Positions 26,849 to 36,395 are shown, counted from the stretch's first letter. The stretch: DNA of 64,000 nucleotides from Rhizobiaceae bacterium (GCA_017644005.1 JAEPMJ010000001.1:1116001-1180000); one strand, 5' to 3'. A program made the numbers and translations. The notes: generated by a model from the letters alone, not told the origin.

Positions 26849-28081
26849 CTACGAATCACGGAGCATCGACTTTACCTTGGCTCCCGCTTCCAGCGTGCGG
26901 TGAACGGGGCATTTGTCGGCTATTTCCAGAAGCTTGTCCTGAATGTCGGCCGGCACTTCGCCGTCGATGGCGATGACCCTTTCGAACCGGTCGATCTTGC
27001 CGCCGCCCTCGCGCTCCTCCTCGGTACATTCATCGCAGTCCCTGGCGTGGATTTTGGCGTGCGAAACATCCACACTGATGCGCCCGATGTCGAGCTTCTT
27101 TCGCTCGGCATATATACGCAGCGTCATGGTCGTGCAGCTGCCCAGCGCCACCGACAGATAATCGTAAGGAGACGGACCGGTATCCATGCCGCCGAAACTT
27201 TCAGGCTCATCTGCGAAGAGACGGTGGCGGCCGGCCTGTACTGCGTTCTGGAATTTGCCTTCGCCGGTTTCCATCACCCGCACATGCTCGATCGCTTCCT
27301 CTCCCTGCGGAGTGTCGCTCTCCACATAGCGGCTGAGCCAGCCTGAGACGGTGCGCGCCGCGAACTCAGCATCGTTTGGCTTCGTCAGCAGGTGATCTGC
27401 CATATCCAGCGAGACGAAACTCTTCGGATGCTTCGCGGCCAGAAATATCTCCGATGCATTTTCGATGCCGACAGTCTGATCGATCGGCGAATGCAGGATC
27501 AGCAGCGGTTTGCGCATCTGCGCCACGGCATCCTTCACTTTCTGGCTTTCCACATCTTCCACGAACTGCTTCTGGATGCGGAACTTGCGGCCGGCAAGAT
27601 CGACTTCGGCTTCGCCCTCCGAGCGGATCGTCTCCAGCGATGATCCCAGGTTGTGCAGCACATGACCGGCATCCGCAGGCGCGCCGATCGCAACCACCGC
27701 CTTCGCTTCGGGCACATCTTTCGCAATCGCCAGAATCGCCGCGCCGCCCAGGGAATGGCCAATGAGAACAGCCGGCGCTTCGTAGTTCTCGCGCAGATAT
27801 TCGATCGCCGCGAACAGGTCTCCGCAATTGGTGGAGAAGTTAGTCGAAGCGAATTCGCCTTCGCTGGAACCCAGCCCGGTGAAGTCGAAGCGCAGCACCG
27901 CGATGCCTTCCCGCGCAAGCGAGGCCGAGATGCGGCGTGCGGCCACAATATCCTTGGAACAGGTGAAACAATGCGCGAATAGCGCATAGGCGCGCAACGG
28001 CCCGTTGGGTCGATCGAGTCTGGCGGCGAGTTTGGCTCCGGAATGGCCGGTGAATTCGAGGCGCTGTGTGATGCTGGACAT
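26849..28081 (-). CDS. Bifunctional alpha/beta hydrolase - OsmC family fusion protein
   Basis: A 410-residue two-domain protein. Residues 1-250 are an alpha/beta hydrolase with the nucleophile elbow GHSLGG (serine near residue 107) and a late histidine in ADHLL. Residues 275-410 are an OsmC domain with its two redox cysteines in ALGSCTTMTLR and DKCPVHRTL, which in OsmC/Ohr proteins reduce organic hydroperoxides. ATG 28081 has GGAG 6 bp upstream; an extension to 28174 has no support. The fusion is known in proteobacteria but its substrate is not. The GFA gene starts 9 bp downstream, suggesting joint expression, perhaps in thiol or aldehyde stress. Confidence 0.9.
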   Translation of the reverse strand: MSSITQRLEFTGHSGAKLAARLDRPNGPLRAYALFAHCFTCSKDIVAARRISASLAREGIAVLRFDFTGLGSSEGEFASTNFSTNCGDLFAAIEYLRENYEAPAVLIGHSLGGAAILAIAKDVPEAKAVVAIGAPADAGHVLHNLGSSLETIRSEGEAEVDLAGRKFRIQKQFVEDVESQKVKDAVAQMRKPLLILHSPIDQTVGIENASEIFLAAKHPKSFVSLDMADHLLTKPNDAEFAARTVSGWLSRYVESDTPQGEEAIEHVRVMETGEGKFQNAVQAGRHRLFADEPESFGGMDTGPSPYDYLSVALGSCTTMTLRIYAERKKLDIGRISVDVSHAKIHARDCDECTEEEREGGGKIDRFERVIAIDGEVPADIQDKLLEIADKCPVHRTLEAGAKVKSMLRDS

Positions 28082-28170
28082 AGTTGGCTCCGCTCTGCTT
28101 TCGACATGTTCTAACAGCGTCGGCCGGAAGCGGTGCTCAAAATTTGGTGCGCCTGGGCGCGTGCAGGTGG

Positions 28171-29781
28171 TCACGCCATGCGGCGATAATCGAAATAGGC
28201 GAAGTCGGCCGGCTGCGCCGCGCCCGAAACGTCGAAGGCCAGCATGCCCACGAATGCGCCTGTGAATGAGGCATGTTCGCCGCGCCCCGCCTCATCCGAA
28301 ATCAGGCTGGCGTCGAGCGGAGGCCCCAGCTCCACCCAATCCGATCTGCCCTGGCGCCAGAAGAACTGGAGCGCGGCGCCATCCACTTCTGCCGCGAGTT
28401 TGACCGGGCCGCTTCCGACCGCGACCGGCCGTTCAGGAAAGAAAGTCAGCCGGCATTCAGGCCAGTCGCCGAGGCACGACATGATGCGCAGCACACGGCC
28501 CTTCCTCGCGTCATGCGTAACCGCGGCGAAGTGGAATTTGTGCCGGTTGTAGTAATGCGTCAGGCCCGCCGCCTGCTGGAAATGCGCCGGGTTGAAATCG
28601 AGCTCGGTCTCTGCACGGAAAGCAAAGTCTTCCTGCCTGCGCGCGACAAGAGCCTGCTCGAACCAGCTGCCGATCGACTCGCGACCGTAAAGCCGGAGAT
28701 AACCGGGCCGCGCGGTCAGCGAAAAGAGGCGGTCCGGCTCCGGCGTGCGCAGCCACTGAAAATCCAGCGGCAGTTCGCCGGTCGAAAAATCATGCCGAAC
28801 GTGTTCCGGTTTCAGCTCTGTCTTCGCACCCGAAGGCGCCGGCACTTCGAGCGACGGCACCAGCCCGCCGCCGGCGAGCCGGGGCCAGCCATCGTTGTCC
28901 CATTCGATCTTCTGGATCGCGGTTTCGCGACCGAGGGGGCTGCGCCGGATGTCCGGCAGCGGCCGGCCTGCGAGATGGGTGTGATAAAACTGGCCATCCG
29001 GGGTCTCCACAATCTGCCCGTGGCCCGCGCGCTGCAGCGCAACCTCAGGCGCTTCCTTGGAGGTGATCACGAATATCTCGGGGTGCAACTCATATGGGCC
29101 ATCGATCCGGCGCGAACGCGCACAGGTAACCGCGTGGTCGTATCCGGTGCCGCCCTCGGCCACCGTGAGATAATACCAGCCGTCGCGTTTGAAGAGATGC
29201 GGCCCCTCGACCAACCCATGCGAGCTGCCGGCAAAAATGTTCTTCACCGGTCCAACCAGCTTGCCTGCCTTCGGATCGAACTCCTGCAACAATATGCCGG
29301 CAAATGAGGGATGTTTCGGCGAGCCACCGACACCGGGCGACACGTGGCTCCACTGCATGTTGAGAAACCATTTGCGGCCATCGTCATCGTGGAACAGCGA
29401 GGGGTCGAAACCACTCGAATTCGCGTAGGTCGGGTCCGACCACTCGTCTTCGATCGTCGGCGACGTAATGATGTAATTATGGGTGTCCTTGAAAGACCCG
29501 TCGATGCGCTTCACATCGGTATAAACCAGCCAGAACAGGCCATCGGCGTATGAGAGACACGGTGCCCAGATCCCGCCGGAGTCCGGATTGCCGCGCATGT
29601 CGAGCTGGCTGCCGCGCTCAAGCGGGCGCCTGACGAGTCGCCAGTTGGCCAGGTCTTTCGAGTGGTGGATCTGGACGCCGGGGTACCACTCGAATGTGGA
29701 GGTGGCGATGTAATAGTCGTCGCCGACCCGACAGATCGACGGGTCGGGATTGAAACCCGGCAGGATCGGATTGACGATCAC
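28171..29781 (-). CDS. Glycoside hydrolase family 43, beta-xylosidase type
   Basis: A 536-residue GH43 enzyme with the start NPILPGFNPDPSICRVGDD (catalytic base Asp in NPDPS) and EGPHLFKRDGWYYL, which holds the catalytic acid. The five-bladed propeller spans about residues 1-310 and is followed by a beta-sandwich C-terminal domain typical of beta-xylosidases. No signal peptide is present, so it should cleave imported xylo-oligosaccharides in the cytoplasm. It is the last gene of the eight-gene operon behind the LacI operators. Arabinosidase activity cannot be excluded from sequence. Confidence 0.88.
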   Translation of the reverse strand: MIVNPILPGFNPDPSICRVGDDYYIATSTFEWYPGVQIHHSKDLANWRLVRRPLERGSQLDMRGNPDSGGIWAPCLSYADGLFWLVYTDVKRIDGSFKDTHNYIITSPTIEDEWSDPTYANSSGFDPSLFHDDDGRKWFLNMQWSHVSPGVGGSPKHPSFAGILLQEFDPKAGKLVGPVKNIFAGSSHGLVEGPHLFKRDGWYYLTVAEGGTGYDHAVTCARSRRIDGPYELHPEIFVITSKEAPEVALQRAGHGQIVETPDGQFYHTHLAGRPLPDIRRSPLGRETAIQKIEWDNDGWPRLAGGGLVPSLEVPAPSGAKTELKPEHVRHDFSTGELPLDFQWLRTPEPDRLFSLTARPGYLRLYGRESIGSWFEQALVARRQEDFAFRAETELDFNPAHFQQAAGLTHYYNRHKFHFAAVTHDARKGRVLRIMSCLGDWPECRLTFFPERPVAVGSGPVKLAAEVDGAALQFFWRQGRSDWVELGPPLDASLISDEAGRGEHASFTGAFVGMLAFDVSGAAQPADFAYFDYRRMA

Positions 29782-29793
29782 GACGCTACATCC

Positions 29794-30843
29794 TCAGTCC
29801 CGCGACGGGCCGGCGCGTTCGGCCGAAGCAGCCCAGAGATTTATGTCGGCGTCTTTTGCGTGCTTGTCGATTTCCGCCAGCTCGTCCTTCGAGAATTCGA
29901 GCTTCTGAAGGGCGGCAACGCAATCATCGATCTGTTCGGGCCGGCTTGCGCCAATCAGTGCTGTAGTCACGCGCCCGCCGCGCAGCACCCAGGCCAACGC
30001 CATCTGTGCAAGGGTCTGACCGCGGCGTTCGGCGATGTCGTTGAGCGCGCGGATACCGGCAAGTGTCTTTTCGCTGAGGAATTCGCGGCTGAGCGACTTT
30101 CCCTGGGCGGCGCGGCTCGTTTCAGGAACACCATCAAGATACTTGCTGGTCAGCATGCCTTGCGCCAGCGGCGAAAAGACGATGGAACCGATACCAAGAT
30201 CGTCCAGCGTGTCGAGCAGGCCATCATCTTCCACCCAGCGGTTGATCATAGAATAGCTCGGCTGGTGGATCAGGCAGGGCGTGCCCAGCTCTTTCAGTAT
30301 GGCGACGGCCTCGCGCGTGCGCTTCGAGTTATATGACGAGATGCCGGCATAGAGCGCCTTGCCCGATCGCACGATCTGGTCCAGCGCACCCATCGTCTCT
30401 TCCAGGGGCGTGTCTGGGTCGAAACGGTGTGAATAGAATATGTCGACATAGTCGAGGCCCATCCGCCTGAGGCTCTGGTCGAGGCTCGACATCAGATATT
30501 TGCGGCTGCCCCATTCGCCATAAGGCCCCGGCCACATCAGATAACCTGCCTTGGAGGAGATGATCAGCTCGTCGCGATAACCGGCAAAATCCTCACGCAG
30601 GATCTTGCCGAATGCCTCCTCTGCCGAACCAGGCGGGGGGCCGTAATTGTTGGCGAGGTCGAAATGGGTGATGCCGAGATCGAAGGCCCGCCGGCACATG
30701 GCCTGTTTGAGGTCGTGCGGCGTGTCGCCGCCGAAATTGTGCCACAGGCCGAGCGAGATGGCCGGCAGCTTGAGCCCGGACTTGCCGCACCGGTTGTAGA
30801 ACATTCCGTCATAACGATGTTCGGCGGGCACCCAATGGGTCAT
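29794..30843 (-). CDS. Aldo/keto reductase (L-glyceraldehyde 3-phosphate reductase, YghZ type)
   Basis: A 349-residue NADPH-dependent aldo/keto reductase. The catalytic tyrosine is in DLANNYGPPPGSAEEAFG (Asp and Tyr of the tetrad), the lysine in LIISSKAG, and the histidine in FYSHRFD. The sequence is closest to the YghZ / KCNAB-like subgroup annotated as L-glyceraldehyde 3-phosphate reductase. It lies 12 bp upstream of GH43 and 28 bp downstream of the MocA gene. Within this operon a sugar or aldehyde reduction is likely; the exact substrate is open. Confidence 0.88.
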   Translation of the reverse strand: MTHWVPAEHRYDGMFYNRCGKSGLKLPAISLGLWHNFGGDTPHDLKQAMCRRAFDLGITHFDLANNYGPPPGSAEEAFGKILREDFAGYRDELIISSKAGYLMWPGPYGEWGSRKYLMSSLDQSLRRMGLDYVDIFYSHRFDPDTPLEETMGALDQIVRSGKALYAGISSYNSKRTREAVAILKELGTPCLIHQPSYSMINRWVEDDGLLDTLDDLGIGSIVFSPLAQGMLTSKYLDGVPETSRAAQGKSLSREFLSEKTLAGIRALNDIAERRGQTLAQMALAWVLRGGRVTTALIGASRPEQIDDCVAALQKLEFSKDELAEIDKHAKDADINLWAASAERAGPSRD

Positions 30844-30871
30844 GCAAGTCTCCTGTTGTCCGGCGGCCGGT

Positions 30872-32032
30872 CTAGCTTATTTTCTTTTTCATCATCGCCC
30901 TGGCTTCGGCCACGCCAAGAGCCGCCGGACGTTCGCAGCTTGTCTTCAAGGTGACAACCTTGCCGGTTTCGCCAGCCTTCAGAATTGCCAGCATGACCTC
31001 CACCGCGTGCAGCGAAAGCTCCAGCGAGCAGCGGTGCGGGCGGCCGTCAGTAATTGCCAACGCCATGTCGGCCAGACCGATCGTGCGGTAATTAGCCATC
31101 ATGCCTTCGCCGTGCTTCTGGTTGGGCACGCCAAGCGGATGCTTCCAGGTCGGGTTTTTCTTGAGCCTCTTGCCGGCTTTCGTCTGACCCACCTCACCGC
31201 CAAAAAAGTTCGGATCGGGAAGAAACAGGGTTCCGGTTTCGCCATAGAGCTCCATCGGCGAATGGCCGTGAGCCCATACGTCCCAGCTGGCGTTGAGCGT
31301 GATCACCGCGCCGTTTTCGAACTCAAGCACGGAGTGGATCGTTGTCGGGGTCTCGACCTTGATCTTCTCGCCAGAACGCGGCTTCGAGGTGATGGTGCGG
31401 TGCGTGGCGGGCGTAGCCGAGAACGCAGCAACACGGCGCACGGGGCCGACGAGCTGGATGAGGTTGGTCACGTAATAAGGGCCGACGTCGAGCACCGGCC
31501 CGCCGCCCGGCTGGAAGAAGAAATCCGGATTCGGATGCCAATGCTCCATGCCGTGGCTCATCACATAGGCGGTGCCGCTGGTGATCCTGCCAACGTCGCC
31601 TGCGTCGACGATCTTGCGCGCAAGCTGGTGCGAACCGCCGAGGAACGTGTCAGGCGCGGAGCCGACCCGCAGACCTTTCCTGTCCGCACGTTTCTTCAGG
31701 TCCAGTCCCTCTTTCACCGACAACACAAAGGGCTTTTCGGAATAGACATGCTTGCCGGCATCGAGCGCCGACTTCGAAACCTCGTAATGGGCTGCAGGAA
31801 TAGTCAGGTTGACGACGATGTCTATGTCGTCAGCCGCCAGGAGGTTGGCCGGCGTATCGGCGCGCACGCCGTATTCTTCACCCCGCGACCGGGCGTGTTT
31901 CATGTCAAGATCTGCGCAGGCGCGTATTTCCATACCCTTGAACAGTTTCGACAGTGAGAAATACGCCGCTGCAATATTGCCGCAGCCGATAATGCCGACG
32001 CCGAGTTTCCCGGCTCCGCTCTTGCTGACCAT
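30872..32032 (-). CDS. Gfo/Idh/MocA family sugar dehydrogenase
   Basis: A 386-residue NAD(P)-dependent oxidoreductase: nucleotide-binding GVGIIGCGNIA at residues 12-22, the EKPF motif with its catalytic lysine (YSEKPFVLS) near residue 95, and a C-terminal alpha/beta domain with GGGPVLDVGPYYV. ATG 32032 follows AGGAGA at good spacing; the longer frame to 32089 enters the neighbouring gene. It starts 10 bp after the isomerase stop. Such pairs of MocA oxidoreductase and TIM-barrel isomerase usually act in turn on an imported sugar. Confidence 0.9.
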   Translation of the reverse strand: MVSKSGAGKLGVGIIGCGNIAAAYFSLSKLFKGMEIRACADLDMKHARSRGEEYGVRADTPANLLAADDIDIVVNLTIPAAHYEVSKSALDAGKHVYSEKPFVLSVKEGLDLKKRADRKGLRVGSAPDTFLGGSHQLARKIVDAGDVGRITSGTAYVMSHGMEHWHPNPDFFFQPGGGPVLDVGPYYVTNLIQLVGPVRRVAAFSATPATHRTITSKPRSGEKIKVETPTTIHSVLEFENGAVITLNASWDVWAHGHSPMELYGETGTLFLPDPNFFGGEVGQTKAGKRLKKNPTWKHPLGVPNQKHGEGMMANYRTIGLADMALAITDGRPHRCSLELSLHAVEVMLAILKAGETGKVVTLKTSCERPAALGVAEARAMMKKKIS

Positions 32033-32042
32033 TTCCGCTCTC

Positions 32043-32789
32043 CTAAAAACCACGCGCTGCGTCGATTGACCGGCGCGCGAAGCGCTCATGATCGCTGGGC
32101 TTGTCGTGCTCCATCACGAAAATGTCTGCCGACGTGTTCTTCAGCGCGGCCCATATAGTGGACCAAGGCATCGTGCCGTGGCCCACATCTTCCCAACCAT
32201 CCTCGTCTGCCTTTTCGCCCGCAGGCGCGATGTCCTTTACGTGGACAGCCGCCAGCCGGTCGCCATAGCGCGAGATCCACTCTACCGGATCCGCGCCGCC
32301 GCGCACGACCCATGCAATGTCTGCTTCCCAGGCGAGTTCGGGAGCGGCATCCAGAATGTGCGCCAGCGGCACCGTGCCATCGGCAAGGGGGCGCAGCTCG
32401 AAATCATGATTGTGCCATCCGAAGGTGAAGCCCGCCTTCACAACCGCCTCGCCGGCTTTTGCAAGACGGCGGCCGAACTCGCTCCAGCCGCTGGCGCTAT
32501 CGGGACGCAGCTCCGGCCCGATATGCGGGCAGAACACCGCTTTCATGCCCGTCGTGCGGGCAATCTCGATCACCTTGCCGGGATTGTCCTCCAGCATGTC
32601 GAGGCCAAAATGTCCCGAAGTCATCGCCAGGCCGTTGCGGTCAAGAGCGGCCCGCAACGCCGCAGGATCGCCATAGATCCCGCCATAACCTTCGACCCGT
32701 TCGTAACCAAGGCCCCTGAGCATGGCGAGTGTGTCCTCAAGCGGCGGAAACTCGCGAGACGAATAAAGCTGGTAGGAAAAGGCGGTCAT
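32043..32789 (-). CDS. Sugar phosphate isomerase/epimerase (xylose isomerase-like TIM barrel)
   Basis: A 248-residue TIM-barrel protein of the AP-endonuclease-2/xylose-isomerase-like superfamily. Likely metal ligands are in FGWHNHDFE, WEADIAW, AVHVKDI and FVMEHD. ATG 32789 has GGAG 6 bp upstream; GTG 32801 is less likely. It belongs to the operon between the ABC ATPase and the MocA oxidoreductase. The particular sugar is unknown. Confidence 0.85.
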   Translation of the reverse strand: MTAFSYQLYSSREFPPLEDTLAMLRGLGYERVEGYGGIYGDPAALRAALDRNGLAMTSGHFGLDMLEDNPGKVIEIARTTGMKAVFCPHIGPELRPDSASGWSEFGRRLAKAGEAVVKAGFTFGWHNHDFELRPLADGTVPLAHILDAAPELAWEADIAWVVRGGADPVEWISRYGDRLAAVHVKDIAPAGEKADEDGWEDVGHGTMPWSTIWAALKNTSADIFVMEHDKPSDHERFARRSIDAARGF

Positions 32790-32836
32790 CGACTGCTCCA
32801 CGTGCGATCTGTTGTGAGATTCTGGTTTGATTGTTC

Positions 32837-32889
32837 CGGTTGCTTCGGCGCCGGTTGAAAAAGCCTGGTTCGGTTGGTTTCGGCGCCGG
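32837..32889. repeat. Imperfect direct repeat between ATPase and isomerase genes
   Basis: CGGTTGCTTCGGCGCCGG (32837-32854) and CGGTTGGTTTCGGCGCCGG (32871-32889) repeat 34 bp apart in the 116-bp gap, each containing the palindrome CGGCGCCG. They can form RNA structure within the operon or may bind a protein. This is the widest gap inside the operon apart from that after the binding-protein gene. Confidence 0.6.
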
Positions 32890-32905
32890 ACAGTGTCGGT
32901 GTCCC

Positions 32906-33991
32906 TTAGAGACGGATATCGGTGTCGGCGTCGAACAGGGAGGCCCTGGCCGGATCGAACCCGATCAGTACTTTCTCACCTTCTTTCGGCGCATATTCGG
33001 AATCGGTTCGGAAGGTGAAATTCTGCCCGCCGACCCTGGTCCATGCGAGCGTGTCAGAACCCATGGGCTCCACGATCTCGATGGCAACCTCGCAGGTATA
33101 AGGCATCCCGCGAGCCTGTTCGCCAAGCATTACATGTTCGGGCCGCACCCCGAACACCGCCTTCGTTCCGGTTTCAGGCCTGTCAGCGAACTCATAGCCT
33201 CTGGTGTCGATCACGGCGTCGCCGGCCTTGAACCTGGGCGGGGCGCCTGCCTCTATCGTGCCGTCCAGAAAGTTCATACCGGGCGAGCCGATGAAACCGG
33301 CAACGAAGCGGTTCACTGGGCGTGAGTAGATCGCCTGAGGCGCATCGAGCTGCTGGATGATGCCGTTGCGCATTACCGCGATGCGGTCGGCCAATGTCAT
33401 CGCCTCGATCTGATCGTGCGTGACATAGACCATGGTGTTGGCGAGCTTCTGGTGAAGGCGCTTGATCTCAACCCGCAGCTCATTACGCAGCTTGGCGTCG
33501 AGATTTGATAGCGGCTCGTCGAACAGAAACACATCGACATCGCGCACCAGAGCGCGGCCGATCGCGACACGCTGACGCTGGCCGCCGGAAAGCGCGGAGG
33601 GCCGGCGCTTCAGCAGCGGCTCGATCTGCAATATCTCGGATGCCCTCTTTACGCGCTCGGCGATTTCGTCGGCGGGCAGGCGCTGGTTCTTCAGCCCGAA
33701 GGACAGGTTCCCTTCCACCGACATCTGCGGATAGAGCGCGTAGGACTGGAACACCATGCCAATGCCGCGGTCCTTGGGCTGCTCCCAGGTCACGTTCTTG
33801 TTGTTGATAAATATCTGACCATCGGTGACGTCGAGCAACCCTGCGATGCAATTCAGCAAGGTCGACTTTCCGCAGCCGGACGGACCAAGCAGCACCAGGA
33901 ACTCGCCCTGCTCAACCTCGATGTTCAGCGATTTCAGAACCTCGACCGCTCCGAAATTCAGTGAAACGTCGCGTACAACCACACTTGCCAT
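32906..33991 (-). CDS. Sugar ABC transporter ATP-binding protein (MalK/UgpC type)
   Basis: A 361-residue ABC ATPase: Walker A GPSGCGKST (about residues 36-44), Q-loop FQSYALYP, signature LSGGQRQR, Walker B VFLFDEPLSNLD, switch His in YVTHDQIEAMT, and a C-terminal OB/TOBE regulatory domain. It powers the two permeases encoded 15 bp upstream. The TOBE domain is characteristic of oligosaccharide and polyol importers. Confidence 0.93.
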   Translation of the reverse strand: MASVVVRDVSLNFGAVEVLKSLNIEVEQGEFLVLLGPSGCGKSTLLNCIAGLLDVTDGQIFINNKNVTWEQPKDRGIGMVFQSYALYPQMSVEGNLSFGLKNQRLPADEIAERVKRASEILQIEPLLKRRPSALSGGQRQRVAIGRALVRDVDVFLFDEPLSNLDAKLRNELRVEIKRLHQKLANTMVYVTHDQIEAMTLADRIAVMRNGIIQQLDAPQAIYSRPVNRFVAGFIGSPGMNFLDGTIEAGAPPRFKAGDAVIDTRGYEFADRPETGTKAVFGVRPEHVMLGEQARGMPYTCEVAIEIVEPMGSDTLAWTRVGGQNFTFRTDSEYAPKEGEKVLIGFDPARASLFDADTDIRL

Positions 33992-34006
33992 ATCCGGCCC
34001 CGTATC

Positions 34007-34951
34007 TCAGCCTTTGACCGCGCCGGCGGCGATGCCGCGGACGAAGAGTTTTCCAGAAACAAAATAGACGACCAGCGGCACCAGGCCTGTCAGCAGCGTT
34101 GCCGCCATGTTGACGTTGTATTCCTTCACGCCCTGGACAGAGTTGACGATGTTGTTGAGCTGAACCGTCATCGGGTAGGTGTCGGGCTTGGTGTAGACGA
34201 CCCCGAAGAGGAAGTCGTTCCAGATGCCGGTCACCTGGATGATGATCGCCACAACGAAGATCGGCAGCGACATGGGCAGCATGATCTTGAAGTAGATGCC
34301 CCAGAAGCCGGCACCGTCGACACGGGCCGCCTTGAACAACTCCTCGGGGAGCGAAGTGAAATAGTTGCGGAACAGCAGCGTCAGGATAGGCATGCCGAAC
34401 ACGGTGTGAACCAGCACCAGACCCCAGAGCGAGCCGTAGAGGCCGAGCTCGCGCAGCATGATGACGAGCGGATACAGCATCACCTGATAGGGGATGAAGG
34501 CGCCGAAGATCAGAATGGTGAAGAAAATGTCAGCGCCCTTGAAGCGCCAGTTGGCAAGCGCGTAGCCGTTGACGGAAGCAACGGCAATCGAAAGCACCAC
34601 CGACGGCACGAGGATCTGGACCGAGTTCCAGAATCCACGCGACAGGCCCTCGCAATTGAGACCGGTACAGGCTTCCGCCCATGCCTTCACCCATGGCTGG
34701 AACGTCACCTCGACCGGCGGGGCGAAGATGTTGCCGAGTCTGATTTCCGGCATGCCTTTCAGCGACGTTACAATCATCACGTAGAGCGGCAGCAAATAGT
34801 AGATGGCGACGACCAGCAGCGTGCCGTAGAGGAAAATGTTGCGGCGGGAGAACTTCGGGCGCGGGCGCGGGCCGCGCGGACCCGCCAGAGCATCATCTGC
34901 AGAGCCGGTATCGGCAGAAGCCATCTTGAGGAGGGAGGCGGCGTCAACCAC
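34007..34951 (-). CDS. Carbohydrate ABC transporter permease (MalG type)
   Basis: A 314-residue permease with six predicted membrane segments and the EAA loop ELFKAARVDGAGFWGIYFK, which docks on the ATPase. The N-terminus has a cytoplasmic stretch of about 35 residues rich in Pro and Arg. Its start overlaps the MalF-type gene by 8 bp. It forms the translocation pore with that protein. Confidence 0.92.
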   Translation of the reverse strand: MVDAASLLKMASADTGSADDALAGPRGPRPRPKFSRRNIFLYGTLLVVAIYYLLPLYVMIVTSLKGMPEIRLGNIFAPPVEVTFQPWVKAWAEACTGLNCEGLSRGFWNSVQILVPSVVLSIAVASVNGYALANWRFKGADIFFTILIFGAFIPYQVMLYPLVIMLRELGLYGSLWGLVLVHTVFGMPILTLLFRNYFTSLPEELFKAARVDGAGFWGIYFKIMLPMSLPIFVVAIIIQVTGIWNDFLFGVVYTKPDTYPMTVQLNNIVNSVQGVKEYNVNMAATLLTGLVPLVVYFVSGKLFVRGIAAGAVKG

Positions 34952-36323
34952 GTTTTTTTCCTCCGAATTCGAGATAAGCCCAGGGGATCAGCACGATCAG
35001 GACGCTCAGCAGCATCATGGTCGATGCGGCAAATCCTTGAGCGAGATTCTGGCCCAGAAACATCTTGTCGTAGACATATTTGGCCGGAACCTCGGAAGCG
35101 ATGCCAGGTCCGCCGCTGGTCTGCGCCACAACGAGATCGTAGACGCGCACGATACCACTGGCGATCAGCACCAGCGTCGTGATGAAAACGGGCCTCATCA
35201 TCGGCACGACGATGAACAGATAGGTCTTCCACATCGGAATGCCGTCGATGCGAGCAGCCTTCCAGATTTCCTCGTCGATGCCGCGCAGGCCAGCCAGCAT
35301 AAGGCACATGATCAGGCCCGTGCCCTGCCAGAGACCGGCGATCAGGATGCCGTAGATGACGATGTCCTGATTGTAGAGCGGGTCGAAAGCGAAACTCTCC
35401 CAGCCCAGTGAGCGCACGACTCCCTGTATGCCGAAATCGGGATTGAGGACCCATTGCCAGACAAGTCCGGTGACGATGAAGGACAGCGCGAACGGGTAGA
35501 GGAAGATAGTCCGGAAGGTGTTTTCGAACCGTACCTTCTGATCCAGCATCGCCGCCAGCAGGAAGCCGATCACGATCGAGAAGATCAGCGAACACACGCC
35601 GTAGATCAGCAGGTTCTCGATTGAAATCAGCCACCGGTCCTCGCCCCACAAACGGTCATACTGCGCAAGGCCGACCCATTTTTCGCGCGGTAGCAGGCGG
35701 GAGTCGGTGAAAGAATAGACCACGGTCCAGATGGTGCCGCCGGTGAATACGCCCAGGGCAACCAGCATCATCGGTAGGGCGGCGATCTTGGCCGTCAGGT
35801 TCGACGCCCAGACTCGCTCGAAGATGCCGGGCCGTGTCAGGAGCTGTCTTTCCGAGCCGCTGGCCGCCAATGCCGCGGCCACCAGCAAACAGACCGCAGC
35901 CAGAAACAGGCCATGCGTGCCGCAGAAATCGATGAATATACGGGCCGGCTTGCCGAAAAAGCTGACCGCAGGTTTGATCTGGGGTCCCAGGAAGTCGAAA
36001 ACGAGGAGAAAAACTGCAGCGCATGTCCAGCCAATGACGTGGCCCCTCAGACGGTTGCCTGCAACGCTGAACCCGGAGTGCGACGACGAAATCACGGCCG
36101 ACAGCGCGAACGCAGCGAATGCCAGACAGGCCCATGGCAGGCCTTCAGCTATCCAGTCACCGGCGTCGCCGATGTCCTCGAACCAGACCGACAGGCCCAA
36201 CACCATCGCAAGCCGCAGAATGACTCCGCCGGCGATACCCAGGATCAGCCAGCGTTCCCACCGACCGCGCACGGCTGGCCGCTCGCCTGCCGCGGCAAGA
36301 GCCGTCTCAACAGTATCGGCCAT
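34944..36323 (-). CDS. Sugar ABC transporter permease (MalF type) with N-terminal membrane extension
   Basis: A 459-residue permease. The C-terminal 280 residues carry the usual six segments and the EAA loop EEIWKAARIDGIPMWKTYLF. Before them, residues 25-165 contain about four further predicted membrane segments (for example GHVIGWTCAAVFLLVFDFLG), which most sugar permeases lack; E. coli MalF has a shorter version. ATG 36323 is chosen because GGGAGG (36338-36333 on the minus strand) sits upstream; the ATG at 36338 is part of that site. It follows the binding-protein gene after a 113-bp gap with a hairpin. Confidence 0.9.
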   Translation of the reverse strand: MADTVETALAAAGERPAVRGRWERWLILGIAGGVILRLAMVLGLSVWFEDIGDAGDWIAEGLPWACLAFAAFALSAVISSSHSGFSVAGNRLRGHVIGWTCAAVFLLVFDFLGPQIKPAVSFFGKPARIFIDFCGTHGLFLAAVCLLVAAALAASGSERQLLTRPGIFERVWASNLTAKIAALPMMLVALGVFTGGTIWTVVYSFTDSRLLPREKWVGLAQYDRLWGEDRWLISIENLLIYGVCSLIFSIVIGFLLAAMLDQKVRFENTFRTIFLYPFALSFIVTGLVWQWVLNPDFGIQGVVRSLGWESFAFDPLYNQDIVIYGILIAGLWQGTGLIMCLMLAGLRGIDEEIWKAARIDGIPMWKTYLFIVVPMMRPVFITTLVLIASGIVRVYDLVVAQTSGGPGIASEVPAKYVYDKMFLGQNLAQGFAASTMMLLSVLIVLIPWAYLEFGGKKRG

Positions 36324-36395
36324 TAGAGCACCTCCCATCGGCGGTTTGCGGGTGGCCGGCGATCCCGGTCCGGCTCAAACCACCGCACGCTTCGT

